Shown: positions 1-9,154, counted from the stretch's first letter. The stretch is DNA of 53,364 nt from an uncultured Eubacteriales bacterium (GCA_900543475.1 UQRU01000006.1:1-53364), one strand, 5' to 3'. Program-made: numbers and translations. The notes: generated from the letters alone by a model not told the origin.

Positions 1-77
1 AGGGAGTTTTTCTGTCTACATCATCGCCACTAGGCTTCTTTTGAACCACTCGCCCAGCGAGTGGTTTTCTTATACAA
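1..77. repeat. Left copy of 77-bp terminal inverted repeat
   Basis: Bases 1-77 are the exact reverse complement of 53288-53364. The repeat carries a 9-bp perfect hairpin near bases 46-68 (AACCACTCG, loop CCCAG, CGAGTGGTT) followed by a T-rich run, so it could also act as a terminator. Hairpin-bearing dispersed repeats of this kind resemble REP-like elements or IS200/IS605 ends, but no transposase is present, so that origin is only a guess. Confidence 0.9.
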
Positions 78-81
78 TTAA

Positions 82-111
82 ATCGGGCGCACCAAGATAG
101 GTACGCCCGAT
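82..111 (-). terminator. Terminator of the mcsA-mcsB-clpC operon
   Basis: On the minus strand, just after the clpC stop codon, ATCGGGCG pairs with CGCCCGAT around a 14-base loop, and a T-rich stretch (TTTAATTGT) follows. Position and shape fit an intrinsic terminator for the operon. Confidence 0.7.
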
Positions 112-121
112 GGGGAATATT

Positions 122-2545
122 CTATTCACTTACCTTACGGAAGGCCAATTTTCCGTCGTCCAAATAGCATTCCACCCGGTCGCCTAGACGGATCCGGCCG
201 GAAAGTACCTCTTCGCTTAGGCTATCTTCCACCTGGTGTTGAATGGCCCGGCGCAAAGGCCGCGCCCCATACACTGGGTCAAAGCCATCGCTGGCAAGGT
301 GGGCGGCCGCCTCTGGGGAAATCGTCAGGTCGATGCTCCGCTCCCGCAGCCGTTCCACCACGCCCCGGAGCATCATGTTTACGATTTGCAGGGTTTGATC
401 CTGCTCCAGCTGATGGAAGATGATGATCTCATCCACCCGGTTGAGGAATTCCGGCCGGAAGGTGCGTTTGAGTTCCTCCAGCATTCCTTCCCGCATCCGC
501 TCATAGGTGAGGGCGGGGGATTCCGCCCCAAAGCCAATGGCCCGGGCTTTGCCTACCCGGTTGGCCCCCACGTTGGAGGTCATGATGATGATGGTATTGC
601 GAAAATCCACCGTTCGACCCTTGGAGTCCGTAAGCCGGCCGTCCTCCAGCACCTGCAACAAGGTGTTGAATACATCCGGATGGGCCTTTTCGATCTCATC
701 CAGCAAAATAACGCAATAGGGTTTGCGCCGGACCCGTTCGGTCAATTGGCCGCCATCGTCATAGCCCACATACCCCGGCGGGGAACCCATCAGCTTGCTG
801 ACGCTGTGGGGCTCCATATATTCGCTCATATCCAGGCGGATCATGGCGTCCTCATCCGCAAACATGACCTCCGCCAGGGCCTTGGAAAGCTCGGTTTTGC
901 CCACGCCGGTGGGCCCCAGGAAGATATAGCTGCCGATGGGCCGCTTGGGGTCTTTAAGCCCGGCCCTTGCCCGGCGGATGGCCCTGGATACGGCGCTGAT
1001 GGCTTCCTCCTGGCCCACTACCCGCTTATGAAGGGCTTCCTCCAGGTGCAGCAGCTTTTCGCTCTCGTCCTCTGTAAGCTGCTTTACCGGAATGCCTGTC
1101 CAGGCGTTGACCACTTCCGCAATGTCGTTTTCCGTTACGGTGCATTGGCTGTTTTCCCGGCTCCGTTCCCATTCTTCCTTTTTATCCTGCATCTGCTTGC
1201 GCAGGGTATGTTCTGCATCCCGTATGGCGGCTGCCCGTTCAAAGTTTTGGTTGTTGACCGCCTCTTCCTTTTCCTGGAGCAGTGCGTTAAGCTTATCCTC
1301 CAGGGCCTTCATATCCGGCGGGGAAATATAGGTGGCCAACCGAACCCGGCTGGCGGCTTCGTCCATCAGGTCGATGGCCTTATCCGGCAGGTACCGGTCG
1401 GAAATATACCGGTCCGAAAGCTCCACAGCGGCTCGGATAGCCTCGTCGGTGATGGTGGCCTTATGGTGGGCTTCATACCGGTCCCGCAGGCCAAAGAGGA
1501 TCTGGACCGCCTCCTCCCGGCTGGGCTCCCCGACGGTCACCGGCTGGAAGCGGCGCTCCAAGGCCGCGTCCTTTTCGATGTAGCGCCGGTATTCATCCAG
1601 GGTGGTGGCCCCCACCACCTGGATCTCCCCCCGGGCTAGGGCGGGCTTGAGAATGTTGGAGGCGTCGATGCTCCCCTCCGAAGCCCCCGCGCCTACGATG
1701 GTGTGCAGCTCGTCAATGAACAGGATGGTGCGGCCGCTCTTTTTCAGCTCGTCAATGGCGTTTTTGATCCGCTCCTCAAATTCGCCCCGGTATTTGGTAC
1801 CCGCCAGCATTCCCCCAAGATCCAGGGTGACCACCCGCTTGTTCTTCAGCAGCTCCGGAATGTTGCCGCTGGCGATCCGCTGGGCCAGGCCCTCGATAAT
1901 GGCGCTTTTGCCCACGCCGGGGTCGCCGATGAGCACCGGGTTGTTTTTCGTGCGGCGGGACAGGATCTGGATGATCCGCTGGATCTCGTTTTCCCGGCCA
2001 ATCACCGGGTCCAGCTCCCCTTCCCGGGCCAGGCGGGTCAGGTCTTTGCCGTATTGGTTCAGCACCGGGGTATCCGGGTCGCCGGCATCGTGGCCCGCGC
2101 CCTTAGGCTGGGCGGTGGTGCCGGAAAGCATTTGCCGCAGCAGGCTGAAATCACAGCCCAGGTCATCCAAAATGCGCACGGCCACGCAGTCCCGCTCCCG
2201 CAGGATGGCCAGCAGGATGTGCTCGGTGCCGATGTAGTTATTTTTCAGGGACTTGGCCTCATACAGGCTCAACTCCAAGATCTTTTTGGTACGGGGGGTA
2301 TAGCCGAAGCTATCCGTAAAATGATAGTCCCCATGGCCCACCAGGGCATCCGCCCGGGCGGCTACGTCTTTTTCCGTTATGTTAAGCTGGGCTAGGGCCC
2401 GGGCGGCGGCGCTTTCCCCCTCCCGGATCAGGCCGAGAAGCAGATGCTCGCTGCCCACATAGTTGTGGCCCATGCCCTTGGCGCTTTCCTGGGCCAAAGC
2501 CAAGGCCCGCCTAGCGCCTTCTGTAAAGCGTTCGATAAAGTCCAT
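122..2545 (-). CDS. clpC: ATP-dependent Clp protease ATP-binding subunit ClpC
   Basis: This is a Hsp100 unfoldase that feeds arginine-phosphorylated or adaptor-delivered proteins to the ClpP peptidase in the cytoplasm. The 807-residue length is normal for ClpC. Two Clp-N repeats occupy about residues 1-145. The first AAA+ module has Walker A GDPGVGKS at 207-214 and Walker B ILFIDE near 274. A UVR-type middle segment follows (about 422-450), the hallmark separating ClpC from ClpB. The second AAA+ module has GPTGVGKT at 544-551. The start is supported by TAGGAG upstream of the ATG. It is the last gene of the mcsA-mcsB-clpC operon, 28 bases after mcsB. No clpP lies in the window. Confidence 0.97.
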   Translation of the reverse strand: MDFIERFTEGARRALALAQESAKGMGHNYVGSEHLLLGLIREGESAAARALAQLNITEKDVAARADALVGHGDYHFTDSFGYTPRTKKILELSLYEAKSLKNNYIGTEHILLAILRERDCVAVRILDDLGCDFSLLRQMLSGTTAQPKGAGHDAGDPDTPVLNQYGKDLTRLAREGELDPVIGRENEIQRIIQILSRRTKNNPVLIGDPGVGKSAIIEGLAQRIASGNIPELLKNKRVVTLDLGGMLAGTKYRGEFEERIKNAIDELKKSGRTILFIDELHTIVGAGASEGSIDASNILKPALARGEIQVVGATTLDEYRRYIEKDAALERRFQPVTVGEPSREEAVQILFGLRDRYEAHHKATITDEAIRAAVELSDRYISDRYLPDKAIDLMDEAASRVRLATYISPPDMKALEDKLNALLQEKEEAVNNQNFERAAAIRDAEHTLRKQMQDKKEEWERSRENSQCTVTENDIAEVVNAWTGIPVKQLTEDESEKLLHLEEALHKRVVGQEEAISAVSRAIRRARAGLKDPKRPIGSYIFLGPTGVGKTELSKALAEVMFADEDAMIRLDMSEYMEPHSVSKLMGSPPGYVGYDDGGQLTERVRRKPYCVILLDEIEKAHPDVFNTLLQVLEDGRLTDSKGRTVDFRNTIIIMTSNVGANRVGKARAIGFGAESPALTYERMREGMLEELKRTFRPEFLNRVDEIIIFHQLEQDQTLQIVNMMLRGVVERLRERSIDLTISPEAAAHLASDGFDPVYGARPLRRAIQHQVEDSLSEEVLSGRIRLGDRVECYLDDGKLAFRKVSE

Positions 2546-2573
2546 ATGGTCGCTCCTATTCGATGATAGAATT

Positions 2574-3560
2574 TTATAGGTTTTTCAAGGTTTCCCGGAG
2601 CCGGTCCGCCCGGGCGGCGCATTCCTCATCCTCGGATAAGGGGACGGAGGAAAGCTGGGCTCCCTGGCAGGCCACGATCAGCCCGTCGATCTCCTCCATG
2701 GGCAGGGGCAGCAACCCCAGGCTGACCCCCAATTTGATGGCGGAAAGCTCCTGCATGGCCTCCGCAAGATCCATCTTGCGGGCGTATCGGCAAATGCCCA
2801 GGGCTCTACCCACCATGTCTTCCAATTCCAAGGGCCGCTTATTTAGCAGCAAGGCCCTGGCCCGGGCTTCCTGGACAGCCAGCTGACTGATCACCGCCGT
2901 CAGGGCTTCCATGAGCTCCCGCTCCTGCATTCCCAGGGAATGTTGGTTGGAGATCTGGTAAATATACCCTGGGGCGCTGCTGCCTTCCCCGTAAAAGCCC
3001 CGGACCGCCACTCCTAACTTTCCGATCCGGGAAAGGAGGGGTTCCGCCTGGCCGGTCAAGGCCAGGCCCGCCAGATGGATCATGGCAGAAGCCCGCATAC
3101 CGGTGCCCAGGTTGGTGGGACAGGCGGTAAGGTAGCCGTATTGGGTGTCAAAGGCATAGGGGAGAGAGGCGGCGATGGTTTCCTCCGCCTGGCGGCAAAG
3201 GGCATAGGCGCCCGGCAGGTCCAGCCCCGGCAGGATGCCCTGGATGCGCAGATGGTCTTCTTCATTGAGCATCACAGCCAAGGTATGGGCTCCATTGAGG
3301 ATCAGGGCGCCGTGGGCGGAGGCGATCAGGTCGGTGCTACAAAGGTGGTTTTCCACCAGGGAGGCCCGCTCCAGGGGGGCAAGCTCCGCCATGGGCAAAA
3401 AGGTATACCCCTCCTCCACCGGGAATAGAGGACGAACCTGCTCTAAAACAGCATTGGCCTGTTCGTCGCTTTGGCTGTTGACAAAGGGACGATCTTTGAA
3501 ATTTCGGGCCAGGCGGACCCGGCAACTAAGGATAATATGCGTAAGAGGGATGCTGGTCAT
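2574..3560 (-). CDS. mcsB: Protein-arginine kinase McsB
   Basis: McsB phosphorylates arginines on damaged proteins, marking them for ClpCP. The protein belongs to the phosphagen-kinase family. Visible motifs are CRVRLARN near the N-terminus, NEEDHLRIQ, CPTNLGTGMRAS, and YGEGSSAPGYIYQISNQ, which includes the catalytic acidic residues of the family. At 328 residues it is somewhat shorter than the Bacillus protein (about 363), with about 15 residues fewer before the first motif. The ATG overlaps the mcsA stop by four bases and has GGAGG upstream inside mcsA, so the two are translationally coupled. Confidence 0.95.
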   Translation of the reverse strand: MTSIPLTHIILSCRVRLARNFKDRPFVNSQSDEQANAVLEQVRPLFPVEEGYTFLPMAELAPLERASLVENHLCSTDLIASAHGALILNGAHTLAVMLNEEDHLRIQGILPGLDLPGAYALCRQAEETIAASLPYAFDTQYGYLTACPTNLGTGMRASAMIHLAGLALTGQAEPLLSRIGKLGVAVRGFYGEGSSAPGYIYQISNQHSLGMQERELMEALTAVISQLAVQEARARALLLNKRPLELEDMVGRALGICRYARKMDLAEAMQELSAIKLGVSLGLLPLPMEEIDGLIVACQGAQLSSVPLSEDEECAARADRLRETLKNL

Positions 3561-4024
3561 GCTTTCGCCTCCATATCCCGAATCTGATCCCGTAGCTGGG
3601 CAGCCTGTTCGTAATCCTCGGTTTCAATGGCCGCCCGTAAAGCTTCCCGGAGCTTATCCAGTTCGCTTTGGGCAGGCGCATCATAGGCTGGCCGGGTGCC
3701 CATGTGTTGGCTGCGTCCGCCCTGGCTGCCCTCAATAATGGGGGCTAAAGCGGTGCGAAAGGTCTGATAGCATTGTGGACAACCCAACAGCCCGGTTTCC
3801 CGGAATTTGGACAGGGTCATACCGCAGGCGCAGGCAGGTTCATCCTGATCCGCCGGCTCCGTGGCGGCAATGTCCATCAATTCCGCGAAGGTGGGCAGCT
3901 TAAAGGTCAAACCGCCGGAAGACTTGGCGCACTGGGCGCACAGATGCAGCTCGGATTTTTTACCATTTATGACAACGATGCGGTGGATCACCGCTTCGTT
4001 TTGTTTGCATGAATCGCAAAGCAT
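3557..4024 (-). CDS. mcsA: McsA, zinc-binding activator of McsB (UVR-motif protein)
   Basis: This 155-residue protein has the McsA plan. It has CxxC pairs at the N-terminus (CDSC, CAQC), two more in the middle (CACG, CPQC), and a C-terminal UVR motif (AIETEDYEQAAQLRDQI). McsA binds zinc and activates the McsB kinase. The frame is open further upstream, but the ATG at 4024 is preceded by a strong AAGGAGGGG ribosome-binding site and yields the expected MLCDSC start. It is the first gene of the operon. The usual repressor gene ctsR is absent. Confidence 0.93.
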   Translation of the reverse strand: MLCDSCKQNEAVIHRIVVINGKKSELHLCAQCAKSSGGLTFKLPTFAELMDIAATEPADQDEPACACGMTLSKFRETGLLGCPQCYQTFRTALAPIIEGSQGGRSQHMGTRPAYDAPAQSELDKLREALRAAIETEDYEQAAQLRDQIRDMEAKA

Positions 4025-4123
4025 AGGGATCCCCTCCTTTTTTGAAAAGAAAGCCTGGCGGGTAGGCGTATGAACCGGTCGCCCAATGCAACCCTTTCCC
4101 GCAAGATGGCTTCTTTCATGTTG

Positions 4124-4142
4124 ATTGTAGCACACCTGTCAA
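4124..4142 (-). promoter_or_regulatory. Probable promoter of mcsA-mcsB-clpC
   Basis: On the minus strand an extended -10 TGCTACAAT (-10 at 4124-4129) lies about 100 bases before mcsA. A TTGACA at 4137-4142 is too close (7 bases) to act as its -35. I see no tandem CtsR heptamer repeat and no CIRCE element nearby. Confidence 0.45.
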
Positions 4143-4215
4143 GACTATTCTATGTTAAAAAAGTGAAAAAAAGCGTAACGATTGGTTTCGATTTGCATAG
4201 GCTGTGCAACCGCCC

Positions 4216-4245
4216 TTGTACCGCCGGCGGGAAACGTGATATACT
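4216..4245 (+). promoter_or_regulatory. Promoter of the AAA ATPase gene
   Basis: TTGTAC at 4216-4221 and TATACT at 4240-4245 are separated by 18 bases, a good sigma-A type promoter. The predicted transcript starts about 35 bases before the TTG start codon. Confidence 0.6.
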
Positions 4246-4284
4246 GTCAAATGGCATCGGAAGTAGAGAAGGGAGGCGCGGCGT

Positions 4285-5022
4285 TTGTTCCTTCGGCAGG
4301 TGAAGTTGCTGGATGGGGATTTTTCCGGTCCTGATCAATATCTTGCGGCCATTCCCGCCGTCCAAAAGGGGCTTGCCTGCGGCCTGGATCTTTCCAAAGC
4401 GCCTGTGACCTTTTTCGTAGGGGAAAACGGCATGGGGAAATCCACCCTGCTGGAGGCCATCGCCATTTCCGCAGGGTTCAATCCGGAAGGCGGGTCCTTG
4501 GGGCTGCGTTTTTCCTCCAGGGATACCCATTCCGGGCTATTCCGGCACATTCGCCTGGTGCGGGAGCCCTATAGGCCCCAGGATGGCTATTTTCTCCGGG
4601 CGGAGAGCTTCTATAACATGGCTACTGCCATCGACGAGGCAGATGACGATGGGCTGCTCCGCTATAGCTACGGGGGCAAGTCCCTGCATGAACAGTCCCA
4701 CGGGGAGAGTTTTTTGTCCCTGGTGCTGCACCGGCTGCGGGGGCATGGCCTGTATCTGTTCGACGAGCCGGAGGCGGCCCTTTCCCCCTCCCGGCAAATG
4801 GCCCTTTTGTGCGCCATCCACGGGCTGGTGCAGCAGGGTTCCCAGGTGCTGATGGCCACCCACTCCCCCATTCTCATGTCCTATTCCGGGGGCGTGATAT
4901 ACCAGCTGGACGGTAGCGGCATTCGCCAGGTGGCTTACAAGGATACGGAACATTACCAGCTTACGTTGCGGTTTCTTTTGGATTCGGATGGGATGCTTAA
5001 GCGGCTTCTGGAAGATGGGTAA
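4285..5022 (+). CDS. SMC/ABC-type AAA family ATPase (COG3910-like)
   Basis: This is a stand-alone ABC/RecF-type ATPase of 245 residues. It has Walker A GENGMGKST near residue 50, an ABC-signature-like segment HGESFLSLV, Walker B LYLFDEPEAALSP, and an H-loop in LMATHSPI. There are no transmembrane segments and no partner permease or nuclease, so a transporter role is unlikely. Related proteins are annotated only as predicted ATPases. The start is TTG at 4285, chosen because GGGAGG lies 8 bases upstream and the frame fits the usual N-terminus. It has its own promoter and diverges from mcsA. Substrate and partner are unknown. Confidence 0.85.
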   Translation: MFLRQVKLLDGDFSGPDQYLAAIPAVQKGLACGLDLSKAPVTFFVGENGMGKSTLLEAIAISAGFNPEGGSLGLRFSSRDTHSGLFRHIRLVREPYRPQDGYFLRAESFYNMATAIDEADDDGLLRYSYGGKSLHEQSHGESFLSLVLHRLRGHGLYLFDEPEAALSPSRQMALLCAIHGLVQQGSQVLMATHSPILMSYSGGVIYQLDGSGIRQVAYKDTEHYQLTLRFLLDSDGMLKRLLEDG

Positions 5023-5108
5023 CCGCAGTCGGCGGGTATAACATATATATGAATAGGGTGTGTGCTGGGATAGCCTGGCCGCCCGAATTCAAACTTGGAG
5101 ATGAGCGT

Positions 5109-6248
5109 ATGATATATTTAGATAATAGCGCCACCACCCGTACCCTGCCCCAGGCAGCCCAACGGGCCATGGAGGCAATGACAGAAACATATTTTAACCC
5201 GGCGGCAGCCTATTCGCCCGCCGTTACCATGGAACGGGCCATGAATGCGGCCCGTACCACCTTAGCAAGCGCCATCGGCGCCAGTGCGGAGGAGCTATAC
5301 TTTACCAGCGGCGGTACGGAAAGCAACAATATGGCTATCTTCGGCGCCTTGGAGCCCATTCGCGGCCGGGGTAGGATCATCGTAGGAGCAACGGAGCATC
5401 CCTCCGTATTCGAGCCCTTTCAAAAGCTAGCCCGGCAGTATGATATGCAGATCGCCTGGGTGGATGGGCAGGGCTGCATTGACCTGAACGGCCTGGAAAA
5501 GCTCCTGACCCCGGATACCCTGTTGGTGTCCATCATGCAGGTAAACAACGAGGTGGGGGCCATCAACGACATCCCATCCATCCGTCGGCTTATGCGGGCC
5601 AAAGCCCCTGGCGCCTTGCTCCACGTGGATGGTGTGCAAGGGTATCTGAAGGTACCCTTTAGCGCCAAGGACTGCGATTTGTATTCCATCAGCGGCCATA
5701 AATTCCACGCCCCCAAGGGGGTGGGCGCCTTATATGTGCGCAAAGGGATTCGGTTTGCCGGCGGCCAGCTTGGCGGCGGCCAGGAAAAGGGCGTGCGCAG
5801 CGGTACCTCCAACACCCCGGGCATCCTGGGCATGGAGACGGCGGCCCTGGATTACATGCAAAACGCCATGCAGTACCGGCAGCAGATGCTCCAGTGCAAG
5901 CAGCGGCTGTACGCGGCCCTTACCCGCTTGCCGGACGTGGTCTATAACGGCCCCGCCCTAGAGGCGGCGGCGCCCCATATCCTGAACCTTTCCTTCCTGG
6001 GGGTAGGGGGCGAAGTTCTGCTTCACGCCTTAGAGGATAAGGGCATCTATGTATCCACAGGCTCTGCTTGCAGCGCCCATAAAAAGGGCAAGAACCGGAT
6101 CCTCAACGCCATGGGGGTCATCGGGGAACGGCAGGAGGGAGCCATCCGCTTCAGCTTTAGCCACGAGAACACCCTGGCGGAAATGGACCAAGTGGCAGAG
6201 GCCATCGACGGCTTGCTGCCTATGCTACGCCGCTTCCGCAGGCGTTAA
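5109..6248 (+). CDS. Cysteine desulfurase (NifS/IscS family), likely partner of ThiI
   Basis: This PLP enzyme takes sulfur from cysteine as a persulfide on its own active-site cysteine. The 379-residue protein begins MIYLDNSATT, typical of the family. SGHKFHAPKG holds the PLP lysine, and the mobile loop STGSACSAHKKGKN holds the catalytic cysteine. The ATG at 5109 has GGAG upstream; an in-frame ATG 60 bases earlier would add residues absent from relatives. It lies directly before thiI, as nifZ does in Bacillus subtilis, where the desulfurase passes sulfur to ThiI. That role is inferred here from position. Confidence 0.93.
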   Translation: MIYLDNSATTRTLPQAAQRAMEAMTETYFNPAAAYSPAVTMERAMNAARTTLASAIGASAEELYFTSGGTESNNMAIFGALEPIRGRGRIIVGATEHPSVFEPFQKLARQYDMQIAWVDGQGCIDLNGLEKLLTPDTLLVSIMQVNNEVGAINDIPSIRRLMRAKAPGALLHVDGVQGYLKVPFSAKDCDLYSISGHKFHAPKGVGALYVRKGIRFAGGQLGGGQEKGVRSGTSNTPGILGMETAALDYMQNAMQYRQQMLQCKQRLYAALTRLPDVVYNGPALEAAAPHILNLSFLGVGGEVLLHALEDKGIYVSTGSACSAHKKGKNRILNAMGVIGERQEGAIRFSFSHENTLAEMDQVAEAIDGLLPMLRRFRRR

Positions 6249-6264
6249 CCCTACTTAAAGACCC

Positions 6265-6294
6265 GGCGGCGGGGGTTCCCGCCGCCCCGTTTTC
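6265..6294 (+). terminator. Hairpin between desulfurase gene and thiI
   Basis: GGCGGCGGG pairs perfectly with CCCGCCGCC around a GGTT loop and is followed by CCGTTTTCC. It is probably an intrinsic terminator or partial attenuator between the two genes; the T run is short. Confidence 0.55.
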
Positions 6295-6407
6295 CTGAAG
6301 GCCGCTTCAAGGGCGGGCAACGATCGCAGTTAGGCCCCTCCTTTTTGGACAAGCCGAAAGGGGCGCGGGATACAATAAAACCATTACGAAAAAACAAAGG
6401 GGAATGT

Positions 6408-7589
6408 ATGGAACAGGTATTGCTGGTACGCTATGGGGAGATCCATCTAAAGGGGTTGAACCGGCCGTTTTTTGAACAAAAACTCATCCAGGGCATCAAG
6501 AACGCCCTGCGGGATCTATCCTTGCCCATCAAGGTGCGGCAGGACCAAGGCCGCATCTATGTATTTGGCGTAAGCGAAGAAAAGCGGGATGAGGCGGTGG
6601 ACAGGCTTAGCCGGGTCTTTGGCATCCATGGGATCAGCCCCGCCGTGGCCGTGGATAAGGCGTATCCGGCCATCGAGTCGGCGGCCCTGGCCCTGGTGGG
6701 CAGGACCCTGGAACGCCAGCCTGGGATTTCTACCTTCAAGTGCTTCTGCCGCCGGGCAGATAAAAAGTTCCCCATGAACAGCGAAACCGTCAACCGGGAA
6801 CTGGGCCATGCCATTCTGGAGGCGTATCCTCAGCTGGGCGTGGACGTGCATCATCCCCAGATGCAGGTCTGGGTGGAGGTGCGGGAGAAGGCCTTCCTGT
6901 ATACCGAGGAGATCCCCGGTCCCAACGGTATGCCCACAGGTACTGCCGGCCGGGCCACGTTGTTGATCTCCGGAGGCATCGATAGCCCGGTTGCCGGCTT
7001 CATGATGGCAAAACGTGGCCTGGAATTGACGGCGGTGCATTTTTACAGCTACCCCTATACCAGCGAGCGGGCCAGGGATAAGGTGGTGGATCTTACCCGG
7101 ATCATCGCCCGCTATGCGGGGCCGATCCAGCTGCATTTGGTGCCCTTTACCCAGATCCAGCTCACCATCTACGAGCAATGCCCGCCCAAGGAAACCACGG
7201 TTTTAATGCGGCGGCTGATGATGCGCATTGCCGAGGCCTGGGCCAAGCAGGACGGCAGCCGGGCGTTGATCACCGGCGAAGCTTTGGGACAGGTGGCCAG
7301 CCAGACCATCGAGAGCCTCTGCGTTACCGACGACGCAGTGTCCATGCCGGTATTCCGGCCCTTGATCGGCTTTGATAAGGAGGAGATCATCGCCATCGCC
7401 AAAAAGATCGATACTTTTGAAACCTCCATTTTGCCCTATGAGGATTGTTGTACTGTATTCGTGCCCCAGCACCCGGTCACCAAACCTACGGTGGAGAAGC
7501 TCCGGGAGAGCGAAGCCTTGGTGGATTGGACGCAGATGATCCAGCAGGCCATGGCGGATACAGAGACCATTTTGGTGAATTCACGCTAA
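6408..7589 (+). CDS. thiI: tRNA sulfurtransferase ThiI (no rhodanese domain)
   Basis: ThiI adenylates uridine 8 of tRNA and inserts sulfur to make 4-thiouridine. In some bacteria it also supplies sulfur for thiazole. The 393-residue protein has an N-terminal ferredoxin-like/THUMP region and a PP-loop SGGIDSPVAG near residue 187. It ends at normal length without the C-terminal rhodanese domain of the E. coli enzyme, as in Bacillus. It must therefore receive sulfur from a dedicated desulfurase, presumably the gene upstream. A Cys-rich segment YEDCCTVFVP lies near the end. The ATG at 6408 follows AAAGGGG; the frame is open further upstream without a ribosome site. Confidence 0.95.
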   Translation: MEQVLLVRYGEIHLKGLNRPFFEQKLIQGIKNALRDLSLPIKVRQDQGRIYVFGVSEEKRDEAVDRLSRVFGIHGISPAVAVDKAYPAIESAALALVGRTLERQPGISTFKCFCRRADKKFPMNSETVNRELGHAILEAYPQLGVDVHHPQMQVWVEVREKAFLYTEEIPGPNGMPTGTAGRATLLISGGIDSPVAGFMMAKRGLELTAVHFYSYPYTSERARDKVVDLTRIIARYAGPIQLHLVPFTQIQLTIYEQCPPKETTVLMRRLMMRIAEAWAKQDGSRALITGEALGQVASQTIESLCVTDDAVSMPVFRPLIGFDKEEIIAIAKKIDTFETSILPYEDCCTVFVPQHPVTKPTVEKLRESEALVDWTQMIQQAMADTETILVNSR

Positions 7590-7615
7590 ATTCATACACA
7601 GCCCCGGACAGGTCG

Positions 7616-7624
7616 TGCTATACT
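7616..7624 (+). promoter_or_regulatory. Extended -10 promoter of the lipoprotein operon
   Basis: TGCTATACT lies about 30 bases before the start codon at 7654, with no clear -35. The transcript would begin near 7631, just before the strong AAAGGAGG ribosome site. Confidence 0.45.
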
Positions 7625-7653
7625 TTGCCTATGGTGAGAAAGGAGGTCCTGCC

Positions 7654-8610
7654 ATGCGGCAAATCTTATTGGCTGCCCTTGCCGTTGGGGCGGGGCTATT
7701 CTGCTGTTGCGCTTGCAGCGCGCCCTCTACCGTATCCATTACCTTGGATGATATCGAGCAGGAGCAGCTGCTTTTAAACGATTTGCAGGCAAATTCCCCA
7801 ACCCCAGGACCAGACGACGGGGTGGCGCCTTTGACCATCATTCGGGCGGTGGAAAGCTGCGGCGATGGCTACATCGTTTACCCCAAGGTGCTTTATTGCG
7901 CCCATGGCGAGGACATCAATCGTTCCATTTGCGAGCTTACGGCGCAACGGGCTGCATCGGTAAGCACGGCTATTTTTACCCAATACCGAATCGAATACAA
8001 TCGAAACGGGTTGTTCTCCCTGCGCATGGAGCTTTATGACCTCTACGGCGATGGAAACGAATTGCTGAAGACCCTGTTTTTTACCTATGACGTATCCAAC
8101 GGCCAATTGTGTAGCGTGGGCGATCTCTTAGACGCAACGGATACCCGTTGGCGGGGGATCATGCCGGATATCGTTATGGCCCAGGCAGAAGCACAGGGCA
8201 TTACTCTGCTCAGCGACGTAATGCCCATTGGGGACGATCAAGCGTTTTATATTACCCAGGATGAGCTGGTGTTGGCATATGAATTGTTTGAAATCGCCAC
8301 CTGGTCCGCCGGCGCGCCGGAGTTTGCCATTCCGATTACCCAGCTGGCGGACTTTATCCCACCGGATAGCCCGTTAAAGAAGGTGGAACAGGACATCGAA
8401 GCGACCAGCCAGGAAGAAAGCGCGGCAACCGCAGCGGGACCCTCCCAGGAAGAGGCGCCGGCGATAGAAGAAGCGCCGGTGGCGGAAGAGGCGCCGGCGA
8501 TAGAAGAAGCGCCGACAGAGGAGGGCGCTGGAACTGGGGAAGGGAGCCAAACCGGGGATGATGGGATGGCCATGGCGGTTGAATCAACCATGGAACAAAG
8601 CCAAATGTAG
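7654..8610 (+). CDS. Lipoprotein with RsiV/DUF3298-like domain
   Basis: This is a predicted envelope protein of 318 residues. A short N-terminal hydrophobic signal ends in CCCACSAPS, consistent with a lipobox although several cysteines make the exact site uncertain. The central part resembles the DUF3298/RsiV family: LFSLRMELYDLYGDGNEL, a FYITQDELVLAYELFEIA segment, then PEFAIPITQL. The C-terminal 70 residues are an acidic low-complexity tail with repeated EEAPAIEEAP units. The start at 7654 follows a perfect AAAGGAGG site. RsiV-type domains bind lysozyme in Bacillus, but no sigma factor gene is adjacent, so that function should not be assumed. Confidence 0.8.
   Translation: MRQILLAALAVGAGLFCCCACSAPSTVSITLDDIEQEQLLLNDLQANSPTPGPDDGVAPLTIIRAVESCGDGYIVYPKVLYCAHGEDINRSICELTAQRAASVSTAIFTQYRIEYNRNGLFSLRMELYDLYGDGNELLKTLFFTYDVSNGQLCSVGDLLDATDTRWRGIMPDIVMAQAEAQGITLLSDVMPIGDDQAFYITQDELVLAYELFEIATWSAGAPEFAIPITQLADFIPPDSPLKKVEQDIEATSQEESAATAAGPSQEEAPAIEEAPVAEEAPAIEEAPTEEGAGTGEGSQTGDDGMAMAVESTMEQSQM
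8450..8524 (+). repeat. Short tandem repeat encoding the EEAPAIEEAP tail
   Basis: Repeated units based on GAGGCGCCGGCGATAGAAGA occur at least twice perfectly, with a degenerate copy between them. They encode an Ala/Glu/Pro-rich spacer at the lipoprotein C-terminus. Such repeats can expand or contract in multiples of three without breaking the frame. Confidence 0.75.
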
Positions 8611-8621
8611 GAGGCGGGGCT

Positions 8622-8870
8622 ATGCGGTGCAGCTGTAAAGCGTGCGGCGCCTATATGGTGCAGCGGGAGCGGGGGTTGGAAAGCGGGTGCTGCTGTCCGG
8701 CCTGCGGCAACGTATGCCGGGACTGTATGGGCAGCGTGTCCGGTCCGCTGGACGTAGCCGCCCTGCGGGACCGGTTTTCCGTTTTGCCCCAGGAGGGGCC
8801 GGATCCCGGGGTGGAGGCGGCGCTTGGGGACGAGGAAGGATATCCCCGGGATTGGAGGCGGATGCTATGA
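8622..8870 (+). CDS. Cys-rich small protein, putative metal-binding ribbon
   Basis: This 82-residue protein of unknown function starts MRCSCKACGAYM and has CxxC pairs in its first 40 residues (CKAC, CPAC, CRDC plus adjacent cysteines). This is consistent with binding one or two zinc or iron ions. The rest is acidic and featureless. A clear AGGAGG lies 7 bases before the ATG, and only 11 bases separate it from the lipoprotein gene, so it is probably co-transcribed. Its stop overlaps the next start. Confidence 0.75.
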   Translation: MRCSCKACGAYMVQRERGLESGCCCPACGNVCRDCMGSVSGPLDVAALRDRFSVLPQEGPDPGVEAALGDEEGYPRDWRRML

Positions 8871-9154
8871 GGATATGGGCTACCATACGCAAAGGCCATC
8901 GGATCATTGGGGAGGTTACCCTACAGACGGAATATCAAAAACGGGAACAGGTGGAGGATTGGGGCGACCTGATCGGAGAAGCCTGTCATACCCTGGATCT
9001 TTCCAGGCCTGTGATCTTACGAAAGCATTTGCAGGATATCGACCGGTTTGGACGGGCGATATTTAAGGCTGCGGATTTTATGGAACCCATTGCCTTTGAC
9101 CGGCTGGAGATCGAGGCCATCCCGGACAGCCAAGCCCCCAAACCCCGGGGATAA
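8867..9154 (+). CDS. Conserved small hypothetical protein
   Basis: This is a 95-residue protein with no signal peptide or membrane segment. The ATG at 8867 overlaps the TGA of the Cys-rich gene (ATGA) with GGAGG upstream, so translation is coupled. The sequence (MRIWATIRKGHRIIGEV, then LSRPVILRKHLQDIDRFGR) resembles an unannotated small family seen in Clostridia. I cannot assign a function. Tight coupling suggests the two small proteins act together. Confidence 0.75.
   Translation: MRIWATIRKGHRIIGEVTLQTEYQKREQVEDWGDLIGEACHTLDLSRPVILRKHLQDIDRFGRAIFKAADFMEPIAFDRLEIEAIPDSQAPKPRG

Noticed and set aside
236..1639. 467-codon open frame on the plus strand
   Set aside because: It is antisense to clpC, has no ribosome site, and its composition is typical of a mirror frame.
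4081..4284. CtsR box or CIRCE element upstream of mcsA
   Set aside because: A single TGTCAA is present but not the tandem heptamer repeat, and no 9-bp CIRCE palindrome was found.
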